From: a virus
DNA length: 26,841 bases
Reading direction: 5' to 3' (one strand)
IMG/VR virus record: IMGVR_UViG_3300014839_000478
Location: 1-26,841 of that record
This document shows positions 14,501-21,632 of the stretch, in pieces. The number at the start of each line of letters is the position of its first letter. Position 1 is the stretch's first letter. Under the pieces are notes generated by a model. That model was not told where the DNA came from and made no database searches. It was given only the letters and a program-made list of their open reading frames with translations. Both the position numbers and the translations under genes were made by a program.

Positions 14501-15481
14501 CTAGCTGGCGAACTGGATCTTGCCCTCGTCGGTGACCTCTAACAGTCCGAGAGCCTCGCCGGTCGCGGTCAGCCAGGACACATCGCCGAGCTGCTCCTGG
14601 ACCGCCTTCTTCAGCTCCACTGGCACCGCCGGCTTGTGCTTGTTGATGCACATGAAGGCTTCGACCTTGAGCTTGGTGTCGTTAGCCAGAAGCGCGCCCT
14701 TCTTGGCCGGGGCGAGCGTATCGGTCAGAATGGCCGTCGCGATCTGCTCGGCGTCGAGATCGCTAGCGTCCGCAGCGGGAGCGGTGGTGGTTGCCGGGGC
14801 TGGTGCTCCATTCGGTTTGCCGGAGGCGGTAGCGGTGGCCTTGGCCTTGCCCTTCGCCGCCGGTTTCGCCGCTCCCTTCTCGTACGGGAAGGTCTTGATC
14901 TCGGTGACCACGAACACGGTCGGGTCGCTGGTCATGTCGTCGCGGAACTTCTTGCGCGTCTCGGTCTTGAAGAAGGCGTACAGCCCCACCAGATCGGTGA
15001 AGTACGTACGCTTCAGCACCGCCGGCTTGAATCCCCTCTCGACCAGCGATGCCGTGAACGACATCCACTTGGTCTTGTCATTGAGCTGGAACCCGTCCTG
15101 GACCGCGTAGAGGGTGTTCCCCTCCGCGCCCAGCTCGCCGGTCTTGTCGATCGGGTCGGCGTCCAGGTTCCCGTCCGGGTAGTCGCCCGGATGCGCGGCG
15201 TCGAGCATCCCGGTATCCCTGCTGGCGCGCTGGATTCCCAACAGCACTTCTTCGGACTGCGTCGCTGCCTTCTGGCCGTCCCCATCTATGTATCGCTGGA
15301 TGGTGAGCTGTGCGTACAGTCCGGGAGGGTCCTGCGATCCGGCGGGCCGATTGCCGCTCGCTTCCTTGGTGGGCGGGAACTGGAACACCACCGCTTTCGC
15401 GTCGGTCACGACGCCCCAGCCGTCCGCGAACGATCCTTTGAAATGGAAAGCGTCTTCCGGGGCGCTTGAAATCTTTGGCAT
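14501..15481 (-). CDS. Phage protein, possible ssDNA-binding protein
   Basis: A 326-residue protein. Residues 1-200 are a β-rich globular domain (AKAVVFQFPPTKEASG; LYAQLTIQRYIDGDG; TVFVVTEIKTFPYEKG). An Ala/Pro/Lys linker follows (about 200-240: AAKPAAKGKAKATATASG), then a C-terminal helical domain (DAEQIATAILTDTLA ... LLEVTDEGKIQF) that could be a winged helix. Its place between a helicase and the Sak4/nuclease genes makes an ssDNA-binding protein plausible, but no OB-fold signature was seen. The ATG at 15481 has AAGGAG about 10 nt upstream. Well supported as a gene, weakly as to role. Confidence 0.8.
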   Translation of the reverse strand: MPKISSAPEDAFHFKGSFADGWGVVTDAKAVVFQFPPTKEASGNRPAGSQDPPGLYAQLTIQRYIDGDGQKAATQSEEVLLGIQRASRDTGMLDAAHPGDYPDGNLDADPIDKTGELGAEGNTLYAVQDGFQLNDKTKWMSFTASLVERGFKPAVLKRTYFTDLVGLYAFFKTETRKKFRDDMTSDPTVFVVTEIKTFPYEKGAAKPAAKGKAKATATASGKPNGAPAPATTTAPAADASDLDAEQIATAILTDTLAPAKKGALLANDTKLKVEAFMCINKHKPAVPVELKKAVQEQLGDVSWLTATGEALGLLEVTDEGKIQFAS

Positions 15482-15497
15482 GTTAGTCAATCTCCTT

Positions 15498-17072
15498 CTA
15501 AGTTGGTTTGGTTGTTGGTTGGTTGGTTGCATTCACTCGCGGCGGCGCCGGGGGTACCGCCGCAACCGTGAAAATACGAAAGCCTGGAGGACAATAAGAG
15601 CGGCCTTCGGGACCGCAGAGCTGCTTACAGGCGTTATCGAGCAGAAAGGTTTCGGCGCGATCAGTAGCACTGCGAACAGGGCGGCCGCGCATCTGCACGA
15701 CCTTTTGGGCGGCGTAGTGGAGGCGGTAACCGGGGATTTGCGCGCAACGTTCCTTGATTACACGCTGGGTTTCGTTCGGGAACGGGAACTTGAGGACGAT
15801 CTGGTACTCGCATTGGTCTTCGGGGAAGTCGAAGCCTTCTTCGACACTCGGCGTAACGAGGATGACCCCATAATCAGCAGCCCGGAATCGCTCCAGGCAA
15901 GTGGCAAGCTCACTTCCCTTCGAGTTCCAGATGAATCGTCCAGCGTGACGTGAATGTTGCAGGGCTCTTTGTCCGCGAGCATAACTAACAGTGTGGACGA
16001 TGCCCTTGCGGTCCAAACGTCGATCGATAATCGCGTCCATCGCTTCGATGACCGCCTGGTAGTCTTCATCGGTACTCCTCCACGACAACTTCCTGGTTGG
16101 GATATGGTAGACCGGCGCGTTCGAGGGCGGGAAGACCGCGCCCCAAGAGCGATAGTCATAGGGAACGTCAGAGGGTAAGGTTAGGCGCAGGACGAACTCG
16201 TTCAGGCTGGCGCTCATCAAGAGCACGCGCGGGACCCCGCTGAACAATGCCTTGGTGTAGGCCGAGAGCCTGACCGGCTCGAAGGTAACCGCGCCGTGGT
16301 CGTCGAACTGCCATACGAAGTTTCCGCTCATGCGCGTGATACGGTAGCAACGCGCGCACAGATCCTTATCGTCGTCGTCCTCGCTGTCGAATAACTTGTC
16401 GTACTTCTCTTTGGCCCACTTCTTCCACCCTTCCGGGTCGTCCTCCGACATCGCGCCGTCGCGCGAGAAGCCGGCGCCGGACTTGCCCAGCTCGCTCGCG
16501 TAGAGCTTGACCGAGGCGAAGTTACCGAGCTGGGATTCGAGCGCGTGCGCCTCGTCGCAGATCAGCAGTCCGACTGGCCGTCCGTCGCGTTCGAGCGCCT
16601 TCGCGTTGTGCTTGCGCGCGTGCAGCCAGTACGAATAGTTGGTGATGATGAGGTCCGCGTCTCTGGCATCCTCGACCGCGTTGGTGTAGTCGCAGCCGGT
16701 CGTATTGGAGACGCTGCACTTCTCTTCGTATCCGCGGTCGCAATTGCCATAGTTGGGGCACTTGTAGTTCGCACGACCTCGAATGTCCACCATGCCCATC
16801 GGGAAGCCATCGCGCAAGACTTGTTCCTGGAGCGCCTTCGTAGCGACGAGATAGACGGCTTTCACGCCCAGTAGCTTGGCAAGCGAGAGCCCGATCGCTG
16901 TTTTACCCGCGCCGGTTGGCAGGCAGGCGGCGGAGACGGAGGCACCGGAGGCACCACAGTCGTTCAGGAGCCAATCCAGACACTCGCGCTGAGGGAGGCG
17001 ATAGCTGGAGAACTTCTCCGGTAGCCCCAGGTCGGCGGGGGTCAAAGAGTCGAAGATGGAATCGGGAGCCAT
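15498..17072 (-). CDS. DinG/XPD-like iron-sulfur superfamily 2 helicase
   Basis: A 524-residue helicase. Walker A is LPTGAGKT (51-58). Walker B is LLICDEAHAL (DEAH at 173-176). Motif VI is QMRGRPVRS (near 475). Four Cys between motifs I and II (C105, C111, C119, C127) match the position of the 4Fe-4S cluster of XPD/DinG helicases, which unwind 5'-3'. It probably works in replication restart or repair. The 3' end carries an AACC-type simple repeat that encodes an Asn/Gln/Pro/Thr tail. The ATG at 17072 has a weak ribosome-binding site but a strong promoter sequence 13 bp upstream. Confidence 0.9.
   Translation of the reverse strand: MAPDSIFDSLTPADLGLPEKFSSYRLPQRECLDWLLNDCGASGASVSAACLPTGAGKTAIGLSLAKLLGVKAVYLVATKALQEQVLRDGFPMGMVDIRGRANYKCPNYGNCDRGYEEKCSVSNTTGCDYTNAVEDARDADLIITNYSYWLHARKHNAKALERDGRPVGLLICDEAHALESQLGNFASVKLYASELGKSGAGFSRDGAMSEDDPEGWKKWAKEKYDKLFDSEDDDDKDLCARCYRITRMSGNFVWQFDDHGAVTFEPVRLSAYTKALFSGVPRVLLMSASLNEFVLRLTLPSDVPYDYRSWGAVFPPSNAPVYHIPTRKLSWRSTDEDYQAVIEAMDAIIDRRLDRKGIVHTVSYARGQRALQHSRHAGRFIWNSKGSELATCLERFRAADYGVILVTPSVEEGFDFPEDQCEYQIVLKFPFPNETQRVIKERCAQIPGYRLHYAAQKVVQMRGRPVRSATDRAETFLLDNACKQLCGPEGRSYCPPGFRIFTVAAVPPAPPRVNATNQPTTKPT
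15503..15529. repeat. Short (GGTT)n-type simple repeat
   Basis: A run of GGTT-like units covers the last codons of the helicase. Slippage here would change only the C-terminal tail. Confidence 0.5.
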
Positions 17073-17084
17073 CGGTCAGAATCT

Positions 17085-17113
17085 ATCCTACCCTAGCGAT
17101 CTTGATTTGTCAA
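17085..17113 (-). promoter_or_regulatory. σ70-type promoter for the helicase gene and genes after it
   Basis: On the - strand, TTGACA (17108-17113) and TAGGAT (17085-17090) are separated by 17 bp. The predicted start of transcription lies only a few bases before the ATG at 17072, so the mRNA leader would be very short. The gap between the ATPase and helicase genes is otherwise empty. Assigned by eye. Confidence 0.5.
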
Positions 17114-17122
17114 TGTCATAAT

Positions 17123-18451
17123 TCAATCTTCCCATCCGGTACGCAGGAGTGCTTGCGCGCTCTCGCTCAGTAACCATAGTCCGCCGCCATCCGACCGGTC
17201 GCACGCCACGAGGCCATGCATACGCAGGTCTTCAAGTGTCCGGCGCGTGGCGTTGACCGATATCCCGATCTCGTGCGATATCTCACTGAGCCCGCGCGAT
17301 CCCTGTTCGAGCATGTGAATCGCCGCGCTCCTGGTCGCAGGCATCGAATCCATCGCGCACTGCGCCAAGACCTTCCCGATCTCGGCCGGTGTACATCCTA
17401 CACGCTCCATTCCGCGCAACAACTGTGCAAAGGTATTTGCCAGGCGCGGACCCAGAGCCGAGCGTGTAATTCCGCTGATCTCGTTCTTGGCGTACCTGTC
17501 TCTCTGCACACCAGACCGTCCGCGTGCGCAGAACTGCGCCAGGGCCATGATCCGGCGCTTCTCGCTCTCCAGTAGCGGCCGTGGCGACTGTGTCTCATGC
17601 CAGTTCAGGTCCATCTCGACCGACCATATCTGGAACAGATCGGCGATCCGATCCGTCTTATCGGTCCCGTCCGGGTTGTCGAGTGCGCTCGCGATCTCGT
17701 GATACCCGGTCGATACCGGATAGCGGTAGTAAACGCAGCGCTCGCCCATCTCGGCGTTCGCCTGCTGGTTGTCCGGGTGGTCGATCACGTCCGTGCAGGC
17801 GGCCAGGAAACCGATCCGGCCACGGTAGGAGAGAGTCTTGCCGCCGTCTGTCCCGACCTCGCGCTGATAGTGCTGGTCGTGCAGCATCCCGATCGCACCC
17901 AACGTCTGTCTACTGGAGGCAGCGTCAGCAGCGAGGACGGTCCTGGCGAAGTCGAGCATGACGAGCGCGCCGCGGTGGAACCCCGAGTCGTCCGAGATCA
18001 TGTCGCAGAGCATCCCACCCGTCGCGTCCTGCGCCTTGTCTTTCGCGCGAGTACCCGAGAGCATGGCGGCCTTGCCGGATAGATCGCCGCACTCGCGGAT
18101 ACCTGGCAGCCCCAGCAGTGGCTTCAGTAACTCAGTCTTCCCGCTCTCCGGTGGTCCGATCAGCATCAGCCAGACCGGGTAGCCGCGCATACTGTTAGCG
18201 ATGAGGGCGCCGCAGACGGCATAGAGCGGAGACGGATCTGGGAAGTAGAGGAGGGACTGGATCGCGGAGGCGAGCCTGTGTATTGGCGTGCGCGGGTTCG
18301 CGAGCGGTGAGTTGGTACTGCTGACCAGGAACGGGCGGGCGCGCCCTAACTTACCATTCGACGATGATCTGTCCGACGATGATCTGTCCGATGGCAGTTC
18401 GAGTGGCGGTTCGAGCGAGTTGTGACCGAGCGCGGCGGCTTCTCGATTCAC
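17123..18451 (-). CDS. P-loop ATPase with C-terminal winged helix, replication-helicase-like
   Basis: A 442-residue protein with a GTG start at 18451. Walker A is IGPPESGKTELL (near 97-108), and LVMLDFARTVL may be the Walker B strand. The C-terminus (AIHMLEQGSRGLSEISHEIGISVNATRRTLEDL) is a winged-helix DNA-binding domain. The N-terminus is Ser-rich and disordered and includes a duplicated SDRSS segment from a 15-bp tandem repeat. The layout resembles phage or plasmid replication ATPases of the DUF3987/helicase kind. Role as a replicative helicase or loader is inferred, since no other such gene is visible. It contains a near-copy of the 13-bp palindrome. Confidence 0.75.
   Translation of the reverse strand: MNREAAALGHNSLEPPLELPSDRSSSDRSSSNGKLGRARPFLVSSTNSPLANPRTPIHRLASAIQSLLYFPDPSPLYAVCGALIANSMRGYPVWLMLIGPPESGKTELLKPLLGLPGIRECGDLSGKAAMLSGTRAKDKAQDATGGMLCDMISDDSGFHRGALVMLDFARTVLAADAASSRQTLGAIGMLHDQHYQREVGTDGGKTLSYRGRIGFLAACTDVIDHPDNQQANAEMGERCVYYRYPVSTGYHEIASALDNPDGTDKTDRIADLFQIWSVEMDLNWHETQSPRPLLESEKRRIMALAQFCARGRSGVQRDRYAKNEISGITRSALGPRLANTFAQLLRGMERVGCTPAEIGKVLAQCAMDSMPATRSAAIHMLEQGSRGLSEISHEIGISVNATRRTLEDLRMHGLVACDRSDGGGLWLLSESAQALLRTGWED
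17390..17402. promoter_or_regulatory. 13-bp palindrome, copy 4 (one mismatch)
   Basis: TGTACATCCTACA lies inside the ATPase gene. It has one arm mismatch to TGTAG-N3-CTACA. Confidence 0.4.
18361..18390. repeat. 15-bp tandem duplication
   Basis: ACGATGATCTGTCCG occurs twice in a row near the start of the ATPase gene and encodes a repeated Ser/Asp/Arg segment. Confidence 0.9.
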
Positions 18452-18500
18452 TTACAAAGTCCAGGTAACGGAAATGAAATAGACGACAGGGACGAACCTA

Positions 18501-18522
18501 GCACTAACTGACCAGATAGTGC
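18501..18522. promoter_or_regulatory. 22-bp palindrome in the ATPase/ParB gap: operator or parS candidate
   Basis: Arms GCACTA (18501-18506) and TAGTGC (18517-18522) are perfect; inner CTG (18508-18510) and CAG (18513-18515) also match, leaving mismatches only at two pair positions. Outer CCTA (18497) and TAGG (18525) add a further offset pair. It lies in the only untranslated gap between the parB-like gene and the ATPase gene. This position fits a centromere site beside parB or an operator for the genes after it. It differs from the 13-bp palindrome. Confidence 0.5.
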
Positions 18523-18538
18523 AATAGGTAAGTGAGAT

Positions 18539-19864
18539 TTACTTGCGCGCGGTCTTCTTCTTTGCGGTCGGCTTCTTGGGAGCGGGCTTCGCTTTAGCTT
18601 TCGACAGTGCTGCGTTGCGACGAGCCTGCTTCGACGCCTTCGCGGTCTTCTTGACCGCCTTCGTCACTTTCGCCGCCGGCTTGTGTACCAGATGCGCCGT
18701 CTTCTCCAGTTGCGCCTCGACCAACTGCGCGATCTGGTTCCAGTGACCGAGCACTTCCTTGTCTCCGGCATCCCCTCTCCACCACTGTTCCGATAGAACG
18801 GTGACGAAGTTGCGCATGATATCCGGGTAGGCCGGCGACTTCATCTGGTCGTAGATCCGGCGGAGATCAGGAACTCCACGCTGAAGCGTCTTGCCGGTAG
18901 CGCGCTCGGCTTTCTCTTCCTTCGCCGCTTGCTTCACATGGCGCGTCTCGACCTTCGCTTTCTTCTCCGCCGCGACCCGCTCCTTGTGCTTGCGTTGCTC
19001 CTGTTTCATCCATTCCGGGGTTTTGACCCGGTCAGAAGGCTTCGAGGTCGCCTGCTGGGATGCCCCGCGCCGCGCATTAGCTCTTGCTGGTGCCTCTGAC
19101 GGCGAATCCGGCGTACTTGGCGGCTCGGCGGCGCTTTCTAACGGCTGGGAGGGCGATTCGGCTTCCGCGATCTCTGCCGCCCGCTCCAGGACCTTGCCTG
19201 CCTTCTCGGGCTTGACGTGCGAGAGGGTGTAGAACGCGGCCTCGGCCCCGACCTCGCCGCTCGCCACTTGTGCCAGCAGCCGGTCGTAGGCGTCCGTGTC
19301 CATGCCCTCGGGAGGCGCGAGCAGTTTGTCGTGCTGGCTGACCTGCGCTCGACTCACTCCGAGGTAGGCTGCGACTTCCTTCGTGCCTTCCCACGAGTTC
19401 AGCTTGCGCAGCTCGGCGCACAGGTGCGCGAACTGGACGTGCGAGAGTCCCTTGCGCTTGAGGTTCGCGTGGATCGCGAGCCGGAGCGGGTCCACGTCTC
19501 CGGTCACCACGGCGCAGGCCAGGCTGAATGGCTGTTCGTCGGTGTCGAGCGTGAGCGCGGCCTTCCAGCGCCGGTAGCCGTCGATCAGCCAGTAACCATC
19601 CGCGCGCCTCTCGACGATCACCGGGACGATCTGGCCGAGTTCGCGCAGGTCTTTCGCCAGTTCGGAGAGCGATGCCTCGGAATCGGCGGTCTCCGGGCCG
19701 GGACGCGCGGCATGGACGTGCACCGGGTCGATGCGGATCTGCTCGGGACGCAGCAGGACGAACGGGGAATCGCCTGCGGGGGACAGGGCTTGGTTTTCAG
19801 CCGACTCGTTTCCAGGCAGGCTTACTGCCGGGTTTTCGCTTACGACGGTTTCGACTCTTGGCAT
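18539..19864 (-). CDS. ParB-like partition protein with Lys/Ala-rich tail
   Basis: A 441-residue protein. The ParB/Srx N-terminal domain is visible: LRPEQIRIDPVHVH, then ELGQIVPVIVERRADGYWLI and DGYRRWKAA (about 76-103). A helix-turn-helix follows (TKEVAAYLGVSRAQVSQHDKLL, about 160-182). After a Pro/Ser/Ala linker come a basic coiled coil, then a compact helical part (about 330-390), and a histone H1-like tail of Lys/Ala (about 395-441). ParB proteins bind parS sites and usually act with a ParA ATPase; no parA is in this window. The ATG at 19864 has GAGGT upstream and overlaps the Xre gene by 68 bp. Confidence 0.9.
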   Translation of the reverse strand: MPRVETVVSENPAVSLPGNESAENQALSPAGDSPFVLLRPEQIRIDPVHVHAARPGPETADSEASLSELAKDLRELGQIVPVIVERRADGYWLIDGYRRWKAALTLDTDEQPFSLACAVVTGDVDPLRLAIHANLKRKGLSHVQFAHLCAELRKLNSWEGTKEVAAYLGVSRAQVSQHDKLLAPPEGMDTDAYDRLLAQVASGEVGAEAAFYTLSHVKPEKAGKVLERAAEIAEAESPSQPLESAAEPPSTPDSPSEAPARANARRGASQQATSKPSDRVKTPEWMKQEQRKHKERVAAEKKAKVETRHVKQAAKEEKAERATGKTLQRGVPDLRRIYDQMKSPAYPDIMRNFVTVLSEQWWRGDAGDKEVLGHWNQIAQLVEAQLEKTAHLVHKPAAKVTKAVKKTAKASKQARRNAALSKAKAKPAPKKPTAKKKTARK

Positions 19865-20162
19865 TTTCGACCTCTGGCTCCGATTTCGTTTTCGTTTTCT
19901 TCCGCGCCTGGTAGAGCAGCGCGACCTGATCGAGCGTCCAGCCCATCAGCGCAGCCAGTCTCTCCGCCACGGCCATCGACGGTTTGTTGTGGCCGTTCAT
20001 GATCCGGCCCACGTAGGTGGGCGAGATGCCAAGGGCTTGTCCGAGAACCTGGTAGTTCAGGTCTTGGAACAGGCGAGGCTTGGCCCCACGGGCGGATATG
20101 GCGCGGCGCGGCACGATCTTGGACGGCGCCGGTACGAGCGGGTTGGAGTGCTCAGTCAACAC
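19797..20162 (-). CDS. Xre-type helix-turn-helix regulator
   Basis: A 121-residue protein, first gene of the early operon. Residues ~35-85 form an Xre/Cro-type domain (LNYQVLGQALGISPTYVGRIM, then AERLAALMGWTLDQV). The C-terminal tail is very basic and overlaps the parB start. It starts with a GTG at 20162, has no ribosome-binding site, and lies 4 nt after a promoter -10, so its mRNA may be leaderless. It is a good candidate for the regulator of the divergent region 20163-20434. Confidence 0.85.
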   Translation of the reverse strand: MLTEHSNPLVPAPSKIVPRRAISARGAKPRLFQDLNYQVLGQALGISPTYVGRIMNGHNKPSMAVAERLAALMGWTLDQVALLYQARKKTKTKSEPEVENAKSRNRRKRKPGSKPAWKRVG

Positions 20163-20166
20163 GGAC

Positions 20167-20196
20167 AGTATCGCATATCGGGATTTCAGCAGTCAA
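20167..20196 (-). promoter_or_regulatory. Promoter of the early operon, probably leaderless
   Basis: On the - strand, TTGACT (20191-20196) and an extended -10, TGCGATACT (hexamer 20167-20172), are 18 bp apart. The predicted transcript start falls at or next to the GTG of the Xre gene. Assigned by eye. Confidence 0.45.
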
Positions 20197-20262
20197 GAAT
20201 AAAGTTGAGGACCCGAGCAGCCGATGGCGCCGCGGTCGAGATCGAGGAATCGGAGGGACGCT

Positions 20263-20275
20263 TGTAGAGCCTACA
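20263..20275. promoter_or_regulatory. 13-bp palindrome TGTAG-N3-CTACA, copy 5 (exact)
   Basis: TGTAGAGCCTACA lies in the divergent control region. The identical 13-mer recurs at 21334-21346, so the two copies flank the zinc-module gene. Confidence 0.6.
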
Positions 20276-20288
20276 CGGAACATGGTCA

Positions 20289-20426
20289 TCTACTCTATAC
20301 ATCGCTTTGAATGGCTCCCACCCTAACACAAGAGATTTCCCCTCCTGATACGTGTGCTCTCTTACTACTACGGAGGGATTCTTCTGTGTTAGGGGTGGAT
20401 TGACTTAGGATGATGTATAGAGTAGA
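20289..20426. repeat. 138-bp imperfect inverted repeat in the divergent region
   Basis: The outer arms TCTACTCTATACATC (20289-20303) and GATGTATAGAGTAGA (20412-20426) are perfect over 15 bp. Inner arms CCACCCTAACACA (20318-20330) and its complement at 20385-20398 match with one extra G. Segments at 20336-20345 and 20372-20380 also pair. All share the centre 20357.5. The region codes for nothing. It could be an operator array, a replication origin or attachment site, or form a cruciform or RNA hairpin. The right arm overlaps the predicted promoter of the zinc-module gene. Together with 20163-20288 it fills the 272-bp gap between the two genes. Confidence 0.85.
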
Positions 20427-20428
20427 CT
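20400..20428 (+). promoter_or_regulatory. Promoter of the zinc-module gene, probably leaderless
   Basis: TTGACT (20400-20405) and TAGACT (20423-20428) are 17 bp apart; the ATG at 20435 follows 6 nt later. Most of the -10 lies within the right arm of the inverted repeat, suggesting control by whatever binds it. Assigned by eye. Confidence 0.4.
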
Positions 20429-20434
20429 GCTTAC

Positions 20435-21355
20435 ATGAGTAAGTCTATTGTTTTCATAGCCGGTCAGAAATTGGCAGGAACCATGCTTACTGTACTGGGT
20501 CCCGTGAACGATACTTGGCGTGTGGTGGAATGCCTGTGTGACTGTGGCAACATTGTCCAGCTTCCGTACCAGCAGCTCTACTACGGGAAGTATTCTTGCG
20601 GGTGTACGAGACGTGGCCGCAAGTGCATCTTCCATCTTGGGGATCGCGTCGAAGGGACAATGCTTACGATTGTGCGGCCTCTTCGACCGGATTCCTGGCG
20701 CATCGTCGTCTGTAAATGCGATTGCGGAAAAGTAGTCGAACTGCTCTACAACACGTTGTTCAGCGGACGCTACTCGTGCGGTTGCACCAGGAAAACACGT
20801 ACCGATGCGGTCGATTATACGGGCATGACGGTCCACAACGGCAAGGGCAATCGAGGGTATGGCCGGCGTATCACGATCCTCTACCAAAATGAGGAGCAGC
20901 GCTGGGTGTACGTATGCGAGTGTTGTGCCGAGACCTTTGTGCTGCCTCGGGGCATGGAGCGGGGGATCAAGGCGGGACTCAAGGATATCGCTGTCGAGAC
21001 CTGCCCGAACTTCAAGGAATACTATCCTGCCGATCACATTGAGCGGTTGCACAACGCCTACATGGCAGAGTACGGCGTAAGCCTGTTCTATTTATACAGG
21101 CTTACCACCGGCGCGTCGAGGGACCGGTTGGCGGAGGAACTCGCTCCTTACTACGAGCGCAGGAACGTAAAGTACAAACGGCGCGGTGGGGTCAGCGGGT
21201 TCTACGGGTTCCCAACCAAGTCAGCCCCAAAATCCGACGCCAATAGTTTCATCGTGGCCGACGACACCGTTACTGAGCTTGTGCCGGTAGACCCGGACGG
21301 ATTCACGGAGCTTGATAGTGCCGCCGCCGTCGGTGTAGAGCCTACAAGCGAATGA
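20435..21355 (+). CDS. Protein with tandem CDCG...SCGC zinc modules
   Basis: A 306-residue protein, the only + strand gene in the right half. It has two clear tandem copies of a Cys module: GTMLTVLGPVNDTWRVVECL with CDCG and SCGCTRRGR (about 10-65), and GTMLTIVRPLRPDSWRIVVC with CDCG and SCGCTRKTR (about 70-125). A decayed third copy follows (RITILYQNEEQRWVYVCECC). Such modules occur in phage HNH and AP2-type proteins and probably bind zinc and DNA. No nuclease motif is visible here. It has no ribosome-binding site, and its end overlaps the convergent recombinase fragment by 14 bp. It is flanked by two identical 13-bp palindromes. Function unknown. Confidence 0.8.
   Translation: MSKSIVFIAGQKLAGTMLTVLGPVNDTWRVVECLCDCGNIVQLPYQQLYYGKYSCGCTRRGRKCIFHLGDRVEGTMLTIVRPLRPDSWRIVVCKCDCGKVVELLYNTLFSGRYSCGCTRKTRTDAVDYTGMTVHNGKGNRGYGRRITILYQNEEQRWVYVCECCAETFVLPRGMERGIKAGLKDIAVETCPNFKEYYPADHIERLHNAYMAEYGVSLFYLYRLTTGASRDRLAEELAPYYERRNVKYKRRGGVSGFYGFPTKSAPKSDANSFIVADDTVTELVPVDPDGFTELDSAAAVGVEPTSE
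21334..21346. promoter_or_regulatory. 13-bp palindrome TGTAG-N3-CTACA, copy 6 (exact)
   Basis: TGTAGAGCCTACA is identical to copy 5, 1,071 bp away. It covers the convergent ends of the zinc-module gene and the recombinase C-terminal gene. Confidence 0.6.
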
Positions 21356-21632
21356 AGTCGCCGGCGTTCGCCTCTTCGCCGGTCTGGGTGTAGAGTTCGG
21401 TCGTTCGCGCGCTCGCGTGACCTAGCGAGTGCTGGATGACCTCTATCGGTGCGCCGCCCAGCCGGGCTAGTTTGGCGTGAGTCCGGCGCAGGTCGTGAGG
21501 GTTCAGGTCGGGTATTCCGATCGCGGCGCCGTAGCGCTGTACGATGTCGCGCACGGAGGTAGTAGAGAGCGAGCCGTTCAGAGAGCCTGAGAGCGAGAAA
21601 GAGCGGAGCAGTAGCAGGGGCTTGTTAGGCAT
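21342..21632 (-). CDS. Tyrosine recombinase, C-terminal catalytic part only
   Basis: A 96-residue protein carrying the second half of a tyrosine recombinase catalytic domain: HDLRR (H46, R49, the HxxR box), HSLGHAS (H72), and TTELYTQT (nucleophile Y81). It lacks the first catalytic Arg and Lys, which are encoded by the separate gene at 22386-23033. The ATG at 21632 overlaps the stop of the intervening gene (ATGCCTAA), implying coupled translation. It may assemble with the N-terminal part into a split enzyme, or be the remnant of a broken integrase. The motif call is sure; activity is not. Confidence 0.9.
   Translation of the reverse strand: MPNKPLLLLRSFSLSGSLNGSLSTTSVRDIVQRYGAAIGIPDLNPHDLRRTHAKLARLGGAPIEVIQHSLGHASARTTELYTQTGEEANAGDFIRL

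Noticed and set aside
14636-15469. A 277-codon + strand open frame rich in Arg/Gly/Leu
   Set aside because: It is antisense to the 326-residue gene in GC-rich DNA, the usual source of long chance frames; no motif.
19217-20002. A 261-codon + strand open frame
   Set aside because: It is antisense to the ParB and Xre genes, both with clear domains.
20155-20283. A ~42-codon - strand frame in the divergent region
   Set aside because: It runs through the predicted promoter and the 13-bp palindrome, has no ribosome-binding site, and ends over the Xre start.
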